Shown here one piece after another: positions 17,698 to 25,486 of a DNA stretch of 64,000 nucleotides. The stretch is from NCBI RefSeq assembly GCF_028128765.1, contig NZ_LBJG01000024.1, forward strand, positions 1,240,001 to 1,304,000, given 5' to 3'. The DNA comes from Bradyrhizobium sp. CCBAU 51627 (GTDB taxonomy: Bacteria; Pseudomonadota; Alphaproteobacteria; Rhizobiales; Xanthobacteraceae). The translations under genes and the position numbers were made by a program. Under the pieces are notes generated by a model. The model did not search any database, was not told where the DNA came from, and saw only the letters and a program-made list of their open reading frames with translations. Positions within the stretch are counted from its first letter, which is position 1; every line of letters begins with the position of its first letter.

Positions 17698-17778
17698 ATG
17701 CCAGTCTTGATTTTGTGGGCCGTTCCGGCCGTGCTGGTGATCGGCGGCGGAATTTATCTGATCGGCCATTTCCACTAG
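17698..17778 (+). CDS. 26-residue membrane peptide (short ORF)
   Basis: Reads MPVLILWAVPAVLVIGGG then IYLIGHFH, a single hydrophobic helix with histidines at the C-terminal end. AAGGAGG lies six bases before the ATG, as strong a ribosome site as any in the window. It starts 12 bases after the stop of the 77-residue periplasmic protein and is followed by a terminator-like hairpin, so the two form a compact unit. Confidence 0.65.
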   Translation: MPVLILWAVPAVLVIGGGIYLIGHFH

Positions 17779-17788
17779 ACAAGATAGC

Positions 17789-17820
17789 AACGGGCTCCGC
17801 GATCGCTCGCGAAGCCCGTT
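17789..17820. terminator. Hairpin terminator between convergent genes
   Basis: AACGGGCT-C-CGCGA and TCGCG-A-AGCCCGTT pair around a TCGC loop, a 13-pair stem. It lies between the stop codons of convergent genes and could serve both directions. The flanking T-runs are weak. Confidence 0.6.
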
Positions 17821-17839
17821 ACAACAAATTCCGGGAACG

Positions 17840-19114
17840 TCAGAGATTGCTCTCGGTGATCGCGGCGTAGACCATGCTGCGCAGTTCACGCCGGAGCGGA
17901 TAGGCGCTCGACGGCAGCACCTGCGTCATGAAGATCGTGATCAGCTCTTCAGCCGGATCGATCCAGAACGAGGTCGTGGCCGCGCCACCCCAATTATATT
18001 CGCCGGGACTGCCGGCGATCAGCGTCTCGGCCGGGCGCATGGTTACCGCAAAACCGAGGCCGAAGCCAATGCCGTTATAAGTGGCTTCCGAGAACAGCGA
18101 GCGCGACACGTCCGGCAGCGCGCGACCGCCCGGAATGTGATTGCTCGTCATCAGCGCCAGCGTCTTCGGCCCGATCAGCCTCACACCGCCAAGCTCGCCG
18201 CCGTTGAGCAGCGCGCGGCAGAAGGTCAGATAGTCTGCAACCGTCGAGCACAGCCCGCCGCCGCCGGAGATGAAGGAGGGCGGGGAGAGGAACGAACTCG
18301 TCTCCGGATCGTCCTGGAGCGTGATGCCTTCGCGGCGCTGGCCGGCGTGGAAGGTCATGCCGCCGGCGGGGTCTGCCGAGTAGCACGCAGCGAAGCGATG
18401 CGCCTTTGAGGCCGGCACGTGGAAATCGGTGTCGGTCATGCCGAGCGGATCCAGGATCCGTTTCTTCAGGAACTGCTCGAAGGGCATGCCCGAAATCTTG
18501 CCGATAAGATAGCCGATCACATCGGTTGCCACGGAGTAGTTCCAGGCCTCGCCCGGCGAGAATTCCAGCGGGATCTTTGCAAGGCTCTCGATCATGCCCT
18601 GCAGCGTGCCCGACTTCTCGACCTCGCCGATCTTCTCGGCGCGATAGGCGGCATCGACATTGGAGCGCTGCTGGAAGCCGTAGGTCAGGCCGGAGGTGTG
18701 GCGCAGGAGATCGACGATCAGCATCGGCCGGGACGGCGGCCGGGTCAGAAAATTAGGCGAGGTGCCGGCGACGAACACGCCGAGGTTCTTCCATTCCGGA
18801 ATGTACTTTGCGACCGGCTCGTCGATCGCGACCAGGCCCTCCTCGACCAGCATCATGAAGGCGACGCTGGTGAGCGGTTTGGTCATGGAATAGATGCGGT
18901 AGATGGTGTCGTCCTTGACCGGCACCTTGCGTTCGACATCGGCGAGGCCCTGCACAGAGCTGTGGGCGATCTTGCCGCGGCGGTAGACGAGGAGGTGCGT
19001 GCCGGGGAAACGGCCGGCATCGATGTACCGGCTCTTCAGGTGAGCATCGACGCGGTCGAGCGCGGCCTTGGACATGCCGACAGATTCGGGCGAGGCAGGG
19101 GTGGGGGCGAGCAT
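17840..19114 (-). CDS. Serine hydrolase, class C beta-lactamase family
   Basis: A 424-residue protein of the beta-lactamase/esterase EstB family. It has the nucleophile motif SMTK (context IYRIYSMTKPLTSVAF), the second-motif region WNYSVATDVIGYLIG, and a C-terminal region with GEYNWGGAATTSFWIDP where class C enzymes place their third motif. No signal peptide is visible, so it is probably a cytoplasmic esterase or amidase and not a resistance enzyme. Substrate unknown. Apparently monocistronic. Confidence 0.88.
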   Translation of the reverse strand: MLAPTPASPESVGMSKAALDRVDAHLKSRYIDAGRFPGTHLLVYRRGKIAHSSVQGLADVERKVPVKDDTIYRIYSMTKPLTSVAFMMLVEEGLVAIDEPVAKYIPEWKNLGVFVAGTSPNFLTRPPSRPMLIVDLLRHTSGLTYGFQQRSNVDAAYRAEKIGEVEKSGTLQGMIESLAKIPLEFSPGEAWNYSVATDVIGYLIGKISGMPFEQFLKKRILDPLGMTDTDFHVPASKAHRFAACYSADPAGGMTFHAGQRREGITLQDDPETSSFLSPPSFISGGGGLCSTVADYLTFCRALLNGGELGGVRLIGPKTLALMTSNHIPGGRALPDVSRSLFSEATYNGIGFGLGFAVTMRPAETLIAGSPGEYNWGGAATTSFWIDPAEELITIFMTQVLPSSAYPLRRELRSMVYAAITESNL

Positions 19115-19285
19115 CAGTTCCTCCGGGCAGTTTTGTCCGACGTTGATAGCCGAAATGACGCCCTTATTCCAAGCGGGTCGCGCTTAACGCGAGCCCGCCT
19201 GATAGTGTAGGCTCCGGCCCGAAACGCCTCCAGGGAGCCCTCAAGATCCCAGTGGGGCCAACGAGAAAAACCAAGGCAACGCACC

Positions 19286-20203
19286 ATGACCCAGTTCAAC
19301 GAGACCGAGCTCACCGCAGCCGTCGTCAAGAGCTTCGACGATACGCCCGACCGCCGCGCGAAATTCCTGCTCCAGGAATTAGTGAAGTCGCTGCACGATT
19401 ACGTGAGCAAGACCGGTCTCACCTTCGAGGAGTGGGAGTACGCCATCGATTTCCTGACCCGTACCGGCCAGAAATGCAGCGATACCCGCCAGGAATTCAT
19501 CCTGCTCTCCGACGTGCTCGGCGTCTCCATGCTGGTCGACGCGGTCAATCATCGCGACCGCGACGGCGCGACGGAGACCACGGTGCTCGGGCCATTCTAT
19601 GTCGGCGAGCACAAGGTGACGGCCCACGGCACCGACATCTCGCCGAACAATCCGACGGGCGAGCGGATGTTCGTGCAGAGCCGCGTCACCGATCTCGAGG
19701 GCAAGCCGCTCGCCAATGTCCCTGTTGACGTCTGGCATGCCGACGACGATGGCTTCTACGATTCCCAGAAGGCGAACTATGATGAAGTCGGCGCCTCGGC
19801 GCGGGCGCGCTTCATCACCGACGCCGACGGCCGCTTCTTCTTCCGCACCATTCTGCCGTGCAGCTATCCGATTCCGACCGACGGGCCGGTCGGCGAGATG
19901 ATCGTGCAGACGAAGCGCCATCCGATGCGCCCGGCGCATGTGCACTTCCTGGTCAATGCAAAGGGCTACGAGCCGCTGATCACCCACGTCTTCATGGACG
20001 GCGACAAATATCTCGATTCCGACGTGGTGTTCGGGGTCAAGGACGACCTCGTCGCCAAGGTCGAGCCGCGCAACGATGCCGAGATGCCCGATGGCACCAA
20101 GGCGAATGGGCCCTGGCATCTGATGACCTACGAATTCCACCTCAAGCCGGGCGGCGGCATCGCGCCCAAGCCGCTGGGGACGAAGGCGGCGGAGCCGGCC
20201 TGA
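19286..20203 (+). CDS. Hydroxyquinol 1,2-dioxygenase-like intradiol dioxygenase
   Basis: A 305-residue intradiol ring-cleaving dioxygenase with an N-terminal helical dimerisation domain (to about residue 100) and a beta-sandwich catalytic domain. The iron ligands Y158, Y194, H218 and H220 have the same spacing (36, 24, 2) as the catechol 1,2-dioxygenase set. Contexts are DVWHADDDGFYD, LPCSYPIPTDGPVG and RPAHVHF. Overall resemblance favours hydroxyquinol 1,2-dioxygenase, which gives maleylacetate, over catechol dioxygenase. It stands alone, about 4 kb from the resorcylate locus; no maleylacetate reductase is in the window. Confidence 0.85.
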   Translation: MTQFNETELTAAVVKSFDDTPDRRAKFLLQELVKSLHDYVSKTGLTFEEWEYAIDFLTRTGQKCSDTRQEFILLSDVLGVSMLVDAVNHRDRDGATETTVLGPFYVGEHKVTAHGTDISPNNPTGERMFVQSRVTDLEGKPLANVPVDVWHADDDGFYDSQKANYDEVGASARARFITDADGRFFFRTILPCSYPIPTDGPVGEMIVQTKRHPMRPAHVHFLVNAKGYEPLITHVFMDGDKYLDSDVVFGVKDDLVAKVEPRNDAEMPDGTKANGPWHLMTYEFHLKPGGGIAPKPLGTKAAEPA

Positions 20204-20215
20204 TCGGCAGCCCTG

Positions 20216-21949
20216 CTAGCGCGCATGCAGCAAAGCGAGCAGGGCGACGACGGCGCAGGCCAGGACCACCGTGGTCAGCTTCCAGAACAGCAGCGGATTG
20301 CGCTCGATCAGGGGCGTGGTCCGCGTGCTGAGATAGGCCGGGTTCGGGCTCCTGAGTTCGTAGGTGAATTCGGATAGATCCTCGTGCCGCTTGTTGGGGT
20401 CGGGATGCAGCGCCTTGCGCAGCGCGCCATCGATCCAGATGGGGACGGCGCGGTCGTCGTGGCTGGCCGGGCGATACCGGAGCTTCCACGCGTCCGATCG
20501 TCCCCTGATGCGGGCGACCTGGGCGCCGTAAGGCAGTTCTCCGGTCAGCATCTGGTAGCAAATGGTCGCCAGCGAGAACATGTCCGAGCGCGGCGAGCCG
20601 CCTTCGCCGAGGAAGTATTCCGGTGCGGTGTACTGCACCGTCCCGAGGATTTCAGCGCCGGCCGGATTGGGCGACGCCTCCGCCACGCCGGCGACCTTGA
20701 CCGCGCCAAAGTCGATGATCTTCACGGTGCCGGTCTTGTCGATCAGCACGTTGTCGGGTCTGAGATCCTGGTGCAGCATCTCCATGCGATGGAAGGCGCG
20801 CAGGCCCGACGCGATCTGGTCCACGATGCCGCGCACGGTCTCGAGGTCGGGACGCGGATTGTCCAGCATCCACTGCCGCAGCGTCTGTCCTTCGATGAAC
20901 TCGGTTGCGACGTAGAGATAGTTGCGCCGCTTGGACCGCGAGCGCGGCTTCAGGACGTGCGGACTGTCGATCCGCCGCGCGATCCACTCCTCCATCAGGA
21001 AGCGTTTCAAATAGGCGGGGTCGTCGCGGAGATCGATCGAGGGAATTTTCAGGGCGACCATCTCGCCGGTTTCGGTGTCGACCGCCAGGTAGATATGGCT
21101 GCGGCTGGAGGCATGCACTTCGCGCACGATGCGGTAACCGTCGAACAGGGCCCGGGGCTCCGGCAACGGCGGCAGCGGCAGCCCGGCGGTGCCGCCAAAA
21201 ATGTCCGACGAGCCGATCTGCGGCACCTCGTCGATGCGCAGGATCTGGACGGTGATGTTATCGTCGCTGCCGCGCCGATAGGCCTCCTCGACGATGCTCT
21301 TCGCCGCCGCATCGAGATCGCCGGCGCAGACGTCGAGCGTGGCCGTGACGAAGCGATGATCGACGAACTCGTAGGCGCCATCGGTGGCCAGCAGGAAGAT
21401 GTCGCCCTTTTCGATCTGAAGTGCCTGGTAATCGATTTCGATCTGCGGATTGATCCCGAGCGCGCGGCCGAGATAAGTCTGCTCCGACGAGACGATGATC
21501 CGATGATCGTCGGTCAGCTGTTCGAGGGCCTTGCCGGCGACGCGGTAGATCCGACAGTCGCCGACGTGAAAGATGTGGGCCATGGTCGATTTGACGACCA
21601 TTGCGGTGAAGGTACAGACGTAGCCCTTGTCGCGATCGTAGGCGTACCGGCTGCGCCGCGTTTCGGCATGCAGCCACGAATTGGTGGCTTCAAGCACACG
21701 CCGCGCCGAAGTCTTCACCGTCCAGGATTCGGAGGTGCAGTAATAGTCGGTCAGGAAGCTCTTGACCGCCGACTCGCTCGCCTCCTGGCTGACCGCGCTG
21801 CTCGAGATGCCGTCGGCCAGGACAACGGCGATCCCCTTCAGGCTCAACAGCGGCTCTGCCGGGATCAGGGCGCCGTGGAAGTCCTGGTTGACCGGCTTGC
21901 GCCCCTTGTCGGAGTGCTGCCCGATCGAGATTTGCAAGCCCCGGCCCAT
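20216..21949 (-). CDS. PP2C phosphatase - Ser/Thr protein kinase fusion with C-terminal membrane anchor
   Basis: A 577-residue bifunctional signalling protein. The first 240 residues form a PP2C domain (SDKGRKPVNQD, VVLADGISSS, HVGDCRIYRV, LLATDGAYEF, GSDDNITVQ). A eukaryotic-like kinase domain spans about 265-530, with K301 in VALKIP, HQD at 393-395 in place of HRD, D395 in DLRPDN, and IDFGAVK. The last 20 residues form a membrane helix (LTTVVLACAVVALLALL). The start is uncertain among TTG, GTG and ATG within 12 bases. The gene follows a formate/nitrite transporter. A kinase of this kind lies between nirB and nasA in Pseudomonas aeruginosa, so a role in nitrate uptake or assimilation control is inferred. 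Confidence 0.9.
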   Translation of the reverse strand: MGRGLQISIGQHSDKGRKPVNQDFHGALIPAEPLLSLKGIAVVLADGISSSAVSQEASESAVKSFLTDYYCTSESWTVKTSARRVLEATNSWLHAETRRSRYAYDRDKGYVCTFTAMVVKSTMAHIFHVGDCRIYRVAGKALEQLTDDHRIIVSSEQTYLGRALGINPQIEIDYQALQIEKGDIFLLATDGAYEFVDHRFVTATLDVCAGDLDAAAKSIVEEAYRRGSDDNITVQILRIDEVPQIGSSDIFGGTAGLPLPPLPEPRALFDGYRIVREVHASSRSHIYLAVDTETGEMVALKIPSIDLRDDPAYLKRFLMEEWIARRIDSPHVLKPRSRSKRRNYLYVATEFIEGQTLRQWMLDNPRPDLETVRGIVDQIASGLRAFHRMEMLHQDLRPDNVLIDKTGTVKIIDFGAVKVAGVAEASPNPAGAEILGTVQYTAPEYFLGEGGSPRSDMFSLATICYQMLTGELPYGAQVARIRGRSDAWKLRYRPASHDDRAVPIWIDGALRKALHPDPNKRHEDLSEFTYELRSPNPAYLSTRTTPLIERNPLLFWKLTTVVLACAVVALLALLHAR

Positions 21950-21967
21950 CCTCGCCACCAATGCAAA

Positions 21968-21997
21968 GGGAGCCTCACCATATCAGGCGAGGCCCCC
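21968..21997 (-). terminator. Terminator or attenuator between transporter and kinase genes
   Basis: On the minus-strand RNA, GGGGGCCUCGCC pairs with GGUGAGGCUCCC through 12 base pairs (two G-U) around UGAUAU, followed by UUU. It lies just after the transporter stop and ends within 20 bases of the kinase start, so readthrough is needed to express the kinase from the transporter promoter. Confidence 0.7.
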
Positions 21998-22014
21998 TTC
22001 GTGACGCGCAATTG

Positions 22015-22854
22015 TCACGCCGCTGCCCGGGTCGACGGGTTGGCGGCCGGCTGGCGCTTCGGCTTGGTCAACACGTGCGTCGTGTAGAGCGTGAGGCCGG
22101 TGAAGGCGAGGCCGCCCACGAGGTTACCCAGCACGGTCGGGATTTCGTTCCAGATGAAATAGTCGAGGATCGAGAACTTGGCATGGAGCATCAGGCCCGA
22201 CGGGAACAGGAACATGTTCACGACCGAATGCTCGAACACCATGTAGAAGAACACCAGGATCGGCATCCACATTGCGATCACCTTGCCGGGGACCGTCGTG
22301 GAGATCATGGCGCCGACGACGCCGGTCGAGACCATCCAGTTGCACAGCATGCCGCGAATGAACAGCGTTGCCATTCCGGCGGCACCGTGCGCCGCATAGC
22401 CGAGCGTCCGGCCTTCGCCGATATTGCCGATGGCCGTACCGACCTTGTCCGGGGCCTGTGTGAAGCCGAACGTGGTCACGAAAGCCATCATGAGGGCTAC
22501 CGTGAGCGCGCCGCCGAAATTGCCGATGAAGACAAGGCCCCAGTTGCGCAAGACGCCGCCCAGCGTGACGCCGGGGCGCTTGTCGATCAGCGCGAGCGGC
22601 GATAGCACGAACACGCCCGTGAGCAGGTCGAAGCCCAGCAGATAGAGCATGGAGAAGCCGACCGGAAACAGCAGTGCGCCGATGATGGGCTGGCCGGTGT
22701 TGACGTTGATGGTGACGGCGAACCAGGCCGCGAGTGCGAGGATGGCGCCGGCCATGTAGGCGCGGATGACCGTATCCCGGGTGGACATGAAGATCTTGGA
22801 TTCGCCGGCGTCCACCATCTTGGTGACGAATTCCGAGGGTGCGAGGTACGACAT
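22015..22854 (-). CDS. Formate/nitrite transporter (FNT) family protein
   Basis: A 279-residue pentameric-channel family protein with six hydrophobic segments. FNT signatures visible are the broken-helix stretches LLTGVFVLSPLALID and GNFGGALTVALM, with IRGMLCNWMVSTGV and EHSVVNMFLFPSGLM. In this setting it most likely moves nitrite (NirC-like), perhaps exporting or importing it as nitrate is reduced. The ATG is used because GGAG sits six bases upstream; a TTG directly precedes it. It is divergent from narK and upstream of the phosphatase-kinase gene. Confidence 0.88.
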   Translation of the reverse strand: MSYLAPSEFVTKMVDAGESKIFMSTRDTVIRAYMAGAILALAAWFAVTINVNTGQPIIGALLFPVGFSMLYLLGFDLLTGVFVLSPLALIDKRPGVTLGGVLRNWGLVFIGNFGGALTVALMMAFVTTFGFTQAPDKVGTAIGNIGEGRTLGYAAHGAAGMATLFIRGMLCNWMVSTGVVGAMISTTVPGKVIAMWMPILVFFYMVFEHSVVNMFLFPSGLMLHAKFSILDYFIWNEIPTVLGNLVGGLAFTGLTLYTTHVLTKPKRQPAANPSTRAAA

Positions 22855-23147
22855 CAACAGCTCCTTTGCTCATCTACGCGATCGACCCGGCCCGTGCCTG
22901 ATCGACGCTTCTGCCAGGCAGTGAGCTTCGCGCCCCCGCGGGATGCGGATCGAAGTGGGGCACCGACATGCGCAAGGGGATAGCGTCACGATGACCGCGC
23001 ATTGGCGGACCAGCGAACAGGCTTCCCAGTGGCCTTCGGTGGCTTGATGCTCCGGCTCACTGTCAGTCATCGTTGACTAGGCAGAATGGAAGCAATCGAT
23101 GTGCCAGACGATGTGGCCATGGTGGGCACACTCCCAGGAGCCGAATT

Positions 23148-23160
23148 TGCACCGCGCTGG
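23148..23160 (+). promoter_or_regulatory. Candidate NtrC-binding site
   Basis: TGCACC-GCGC-TGG matches the left half and spacing of the NtrC consensus (TGCACC-N4-TGGTGCA) but the right half is poor. It lies about 235 bases upstream of the candidate sigma-54 promoter, a normal distance for an enhancer. Inferred. Confidence 0.35.
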
Positions 23161-23385
23161 AAGGGGATAGTCTTGCCGGAGACCGTCGCATTTGACCGCT
23201 CGCCGGGGCGATCTGGCGCGAAAACGGGCTTCTGCCCAACTCTTGTGCGACGCACAATCAACAGGCGAATCGACATTCAAGAAATGAGCGGTCAGCAAAC
23301 TTTTGATGCAATTATAGGCGTGATTATTTTTTCATCATAGTCGATAAGGTGCTGGTCCTATTTATATTTCTTGCGATGGCTGGTT

Positions 23386-23401
23386 TGGCACGGAGCTTGA
23401 A
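23386..23401 (+). promoter_or_regulatory. Candidate sigma-54 promoter for narK operon
   Basis: TGGCAC-GGAGC-TTGAA matches the RpoN -24/-12 consensus TGGCAC-N5-TTGCW in all but one position, the C of the -12 GC. Transcription would begin near 23411, leaving a leader of about 135 bases before narK. Nitrogen-regulated NtrC/RpoN control fits nitrate assimilation. Confidence 0.6.
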
Positions 23402-23410
23402 TTAGAGGTT

Positions 23411-23545
23411 TCGACGCCATCGACGCCGTCACCGAGCAATCATTCAAATCGTGACACCGCCGAAAACGGGGGCTTCCCCGAGCGTGCAACTTTACGCCTC
23501 CGCGTCAGGCCGTGTCCCGCTTCCTAGCGAAAGGGACTATTTCCA
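23411..23545 (+). promoter_or_regulatory. Long narK leader with hairpins; possible NasT-type antitermination
   Basis: The predicted leader has a compact CGGGG-GCTT-CCCCG hairpin at 23467-23480, a GTCAC/GTGAC inverted repeat just before it, and an ACGC-CTCC-GCGT hairpin after it. Bradyrhizobium nitrate assimilation is controlled by the ANTAR antiterminator NasT acting on such a leader. I could not identify the two hexaloop hairpins that ANTAR proteins bind, so this is inference from position. Confidence 0.4.
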
Positions 23546-24928
23546 ATGAAGGAAGGCAATCCGACGTGGATTTCTGACTGGCGCCCCGAAGATGAGGCGT
23601 TCTGGAATGCGGGCGGCAAGGTCGTCGCCCGGCGTAACCTGATCTGGTCGATCGTCGCCGAGCATATCGGCTTTTCCGTCTGGCTGATCTGGAGCATCGT
23701 CGCGACCAAGCTGCCGCAGGCGGGCTTCCACTACTCGACCGACGAGCTGTTTCAGCTCGTGGCGGTGCCGGGACTGATCGGCTCCCTGATGCGCTTTCCC
23801 TACACCTTCGCGGTCACGACCTTCGGTGGTCGCAACTGGACCATTTTCAGTGCGGCCGTGCTGTTCATTCCGACGCTGACGCTTGCCTATTTCGTCGGTC
23901 AGCCCGAAACGCCGTTCTGGCTGATGCTGCTGATTGCTTCGACCGCCGGCCTCGGTGGCGGCAATTTCGCGTCCAGCATGACCAACATCTCCTTCTTCTT
24001 CCCTGACCGGATGAAGGGTTGGGCGCTCGGCCTCAACGCGGCCGGCGGCAACATCGGCGTCTCCAGCGTGCAGCTGCTCACGCCGATCCTGATGACGCTC
24101 GCCGTCATCAACCTGTTCCAGGCAGCGCCGGTCGGCGGCGTTTATCTCCAGAATGCCGGCCTGATGTGGGTGTTGCCAATCGCGATCGCGGTGTTCGGCG
24201 CCGTGTTCTTCATGAACAACCTCACCTCGGCGAAGTCGTCGATCAAGAACCAGCTTGCCATCGTCAAGCGCAAGCACACCTGGATCATGGCCTTCATCTA
24301 TGTCGGAACGTTCGGCTCCTTCATCGGCTACTCCGCCGCGTTTCCGCTGCTGATCAAGACCCAGTTTCCGACGGTGACGATCTCGATCGCATTCCTCGGG
24401 CCGCTGGTCGGCTCGTTGTCGCGGCCGCTCGGCGGTTGGCTTGCCGACAGGCTCGGCGGCTCCATCATCACCTTCTGGAATTTCATCGCGATGGCGGCGG
24501 CCACGATCGGCGTGCTCTACTTCGTCGGCCAGAAGGATTTCACCGGCTTCCTGTCGATGTTCCTGATCCTGTTCTTGACGACAGGCATCGGCAACGGATC
24601 GACCTACCGCATGATCCCCTCGATCTTCCGCGAAGAAAACCTGTTCAAGGTGCGCGGCAAGGGCGATGCGGCGCGCGCGCTGGCGCTGAAGACGGCGAGC
24701 ATCGAGAGCGGTGCGGCTGTCGGCTTCATCGGCGCGATCGGTGCCGTCGGCGGTTATCTGATCCCGAGCAGCTTCGGCAAGTCGATCGCTGCGACCGGCG
24801 GTCCGCAGCTCGCGCTGGCCATTTTCCTCGCGTTCTACGCCCTCTGTCTCGCCTTGACCTGGTGGTTCTACCTGCGTCGCAGCCCGCAGAGTGAAGGCGC
24901 GCCAAGCCTCGCCGAAGCGCGCGTGTGA
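23546..24928 (+). CDS. narK: MFS nitrate/nitrite transporter NarK
   Basis: A 460-residue, twelve-segment major facilitator of the NarK/NasA family. The nitrate signature appears in ASTAGLGGGNFASSMTNISF (segment 5 region) and LTTGIGNGSTYRMIP (segment 11 region), with the substrate-binding arginines expected nearby. It imports nitrate or exchanges it for nitrite. The ATG follows AAGGGA. It begins the narK - globin - reductase - nitrate reductase order described in Bradyrhizobium japonicum, behind the sigma-54-like promoter. Confidence 0.93.
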   Translation: MKEGNPTWISDWRPEDEAFWNAGGKVVARRNLIWSIVAEHIGFSVWLIWSIVATKLPQAGFHYSTDELFQLVAVPGLIGSLMRFPYTFAVTTFGGRNWTIFSAAVLFIPTLTLAYFVGQPETPFWLMLLIASTAGLGGGNFASSMTNISFFFPDRMKGWALGLNAAGGNIGVSSVQLLTPILMTLAVINLFQAAPVGGVYLQNAGLMWVLPIAIAVFGAVFFMNNLTSAKSSIKNQLAIVKRKHTWIMAFIYVGTFGSFIGYSAAFPLLIKTQFPTVTISIAFLGPLVGSLSRPLGGWLADRLGGSIITFWNFIAMAAATIGVLYFVGQKDFTGFLSMFLILFLTTGIGNGSTYRMIPSIFREENLFKVRGKGDAARALALKTASIESGAAVGFIGAIGAVGGYLIPSSFGKSIAATGGPQLALAIFLAFYALCLALTWWFYLRRSPQSEGAPSLAEARV

Positions 24929-25047
24929 GCGAGACGAAAACAGCCTCTCCCCGTACGCGGGGGGAGGTCGCTCTGATGACGTTTGACCCATGAACCTTTT
25001 CCGCAACGGCGCGGACGAAGGCAGACCGAAACAGACAGGACAACATC

Positions 25048-25476
25048 ATGACTCCCCAGCAGATCGCCCTCGTGCAGCAGAGTTTTTCCAAGGTCGCACC
25101 GATTTCAGAAGCAGCCTCCCAGCTGTTCTACGATCGCTTGTTCGAGGTTGCCCCGTCCGTGCGCGCGATGTTTCCGCAAGACATGACCGAGCAGCGCAAG
25201 AAGCTGATGGGCATGCTCGCTGCCGTGGTCGGTGGCCTGTCAAATCTCGAAGCGATTCTTCCCGCGGCCTCCGCGCTCGCCAAGCGTCACGTCGCTTACG
25301 GCGCCAAGGCCGAGCACTATCCCGTGGTCGGCGCGGCCTTGCTCTGGACCCTGGAGAAGGGCCTTGGCGATGCCTGGACGCCCGAACTCGCCACCGCCTG
25401 GACCGACGTCTATGGCGTGCTGTCCGGCTACATGATTTCCGAGGCCTACGGCCCACAGGCGCAGGCCGCCGAATAG
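25048..25476 (+). CDS. bjgb: Single-domain bacterial haemoglobin (Bjgb-like)
   Basis: A 142-residue globin without a reductase domain. The proximal histidine region is ALAKRHVAYGAKAEHYPVVG, with TPQQIALVQQSFSKV as helix A and FYDRLFEVAP/VRAMFPQDM as helices B to E. In Bradyrhizobium japonicum the equivalent protein removes nitric oxide made during nitrate assimilation, using the adjacent FAD reductase as electron donor. Gene order here is the same. The ATG has GGA upstream; the reductase gene begins ten bases after its stop. Confidence 0.92.
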   Translation: MTPQQIALVQQSFSKVAPISEAASQLFYDRLFEVAPSVRAMFPQDMTEQRKKLMGMLAAVVGGLSNLEAILPAASALAKRHVAYGAKAEHYPVVGAALLWTLEKGLGDAWTPELATAWTDVYGVLSGYMISEAYGPQAQAAE

Positions 25477-25486
25477 GAGATGTCTT

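Larger units (their letters stand above)
22855..23545. other. 690-base divergent regulatory region of the nitrate cluster
   Basis: This separates the minus-strand transporter and plus-strand narK. It contains the candidate NtrC site, sigma-54 promoter and narK leader listed separately, a TTGTGC-GAC-GCACAA palindrome near 23242, and an AT-rich tract at 23310-23370. An 84-codon frame at 23086-23340 lacks a ribosome site and looks non-coding. Confidence 0.6.

Noticed and set aside
17840..19114. Antibiotic-resistance beta-lactamase
   Set aside because: The SxxK motif fits the family, but there is no signal peptide and the overall form is that of EstB-like esterases, so a resistance role is unsupported.
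23086..23340. 84-codon plus-strand frame upstream of narK
   Set aside because: No ribosome site, unconvincing composition and overlap with candidate regulatory sequence.
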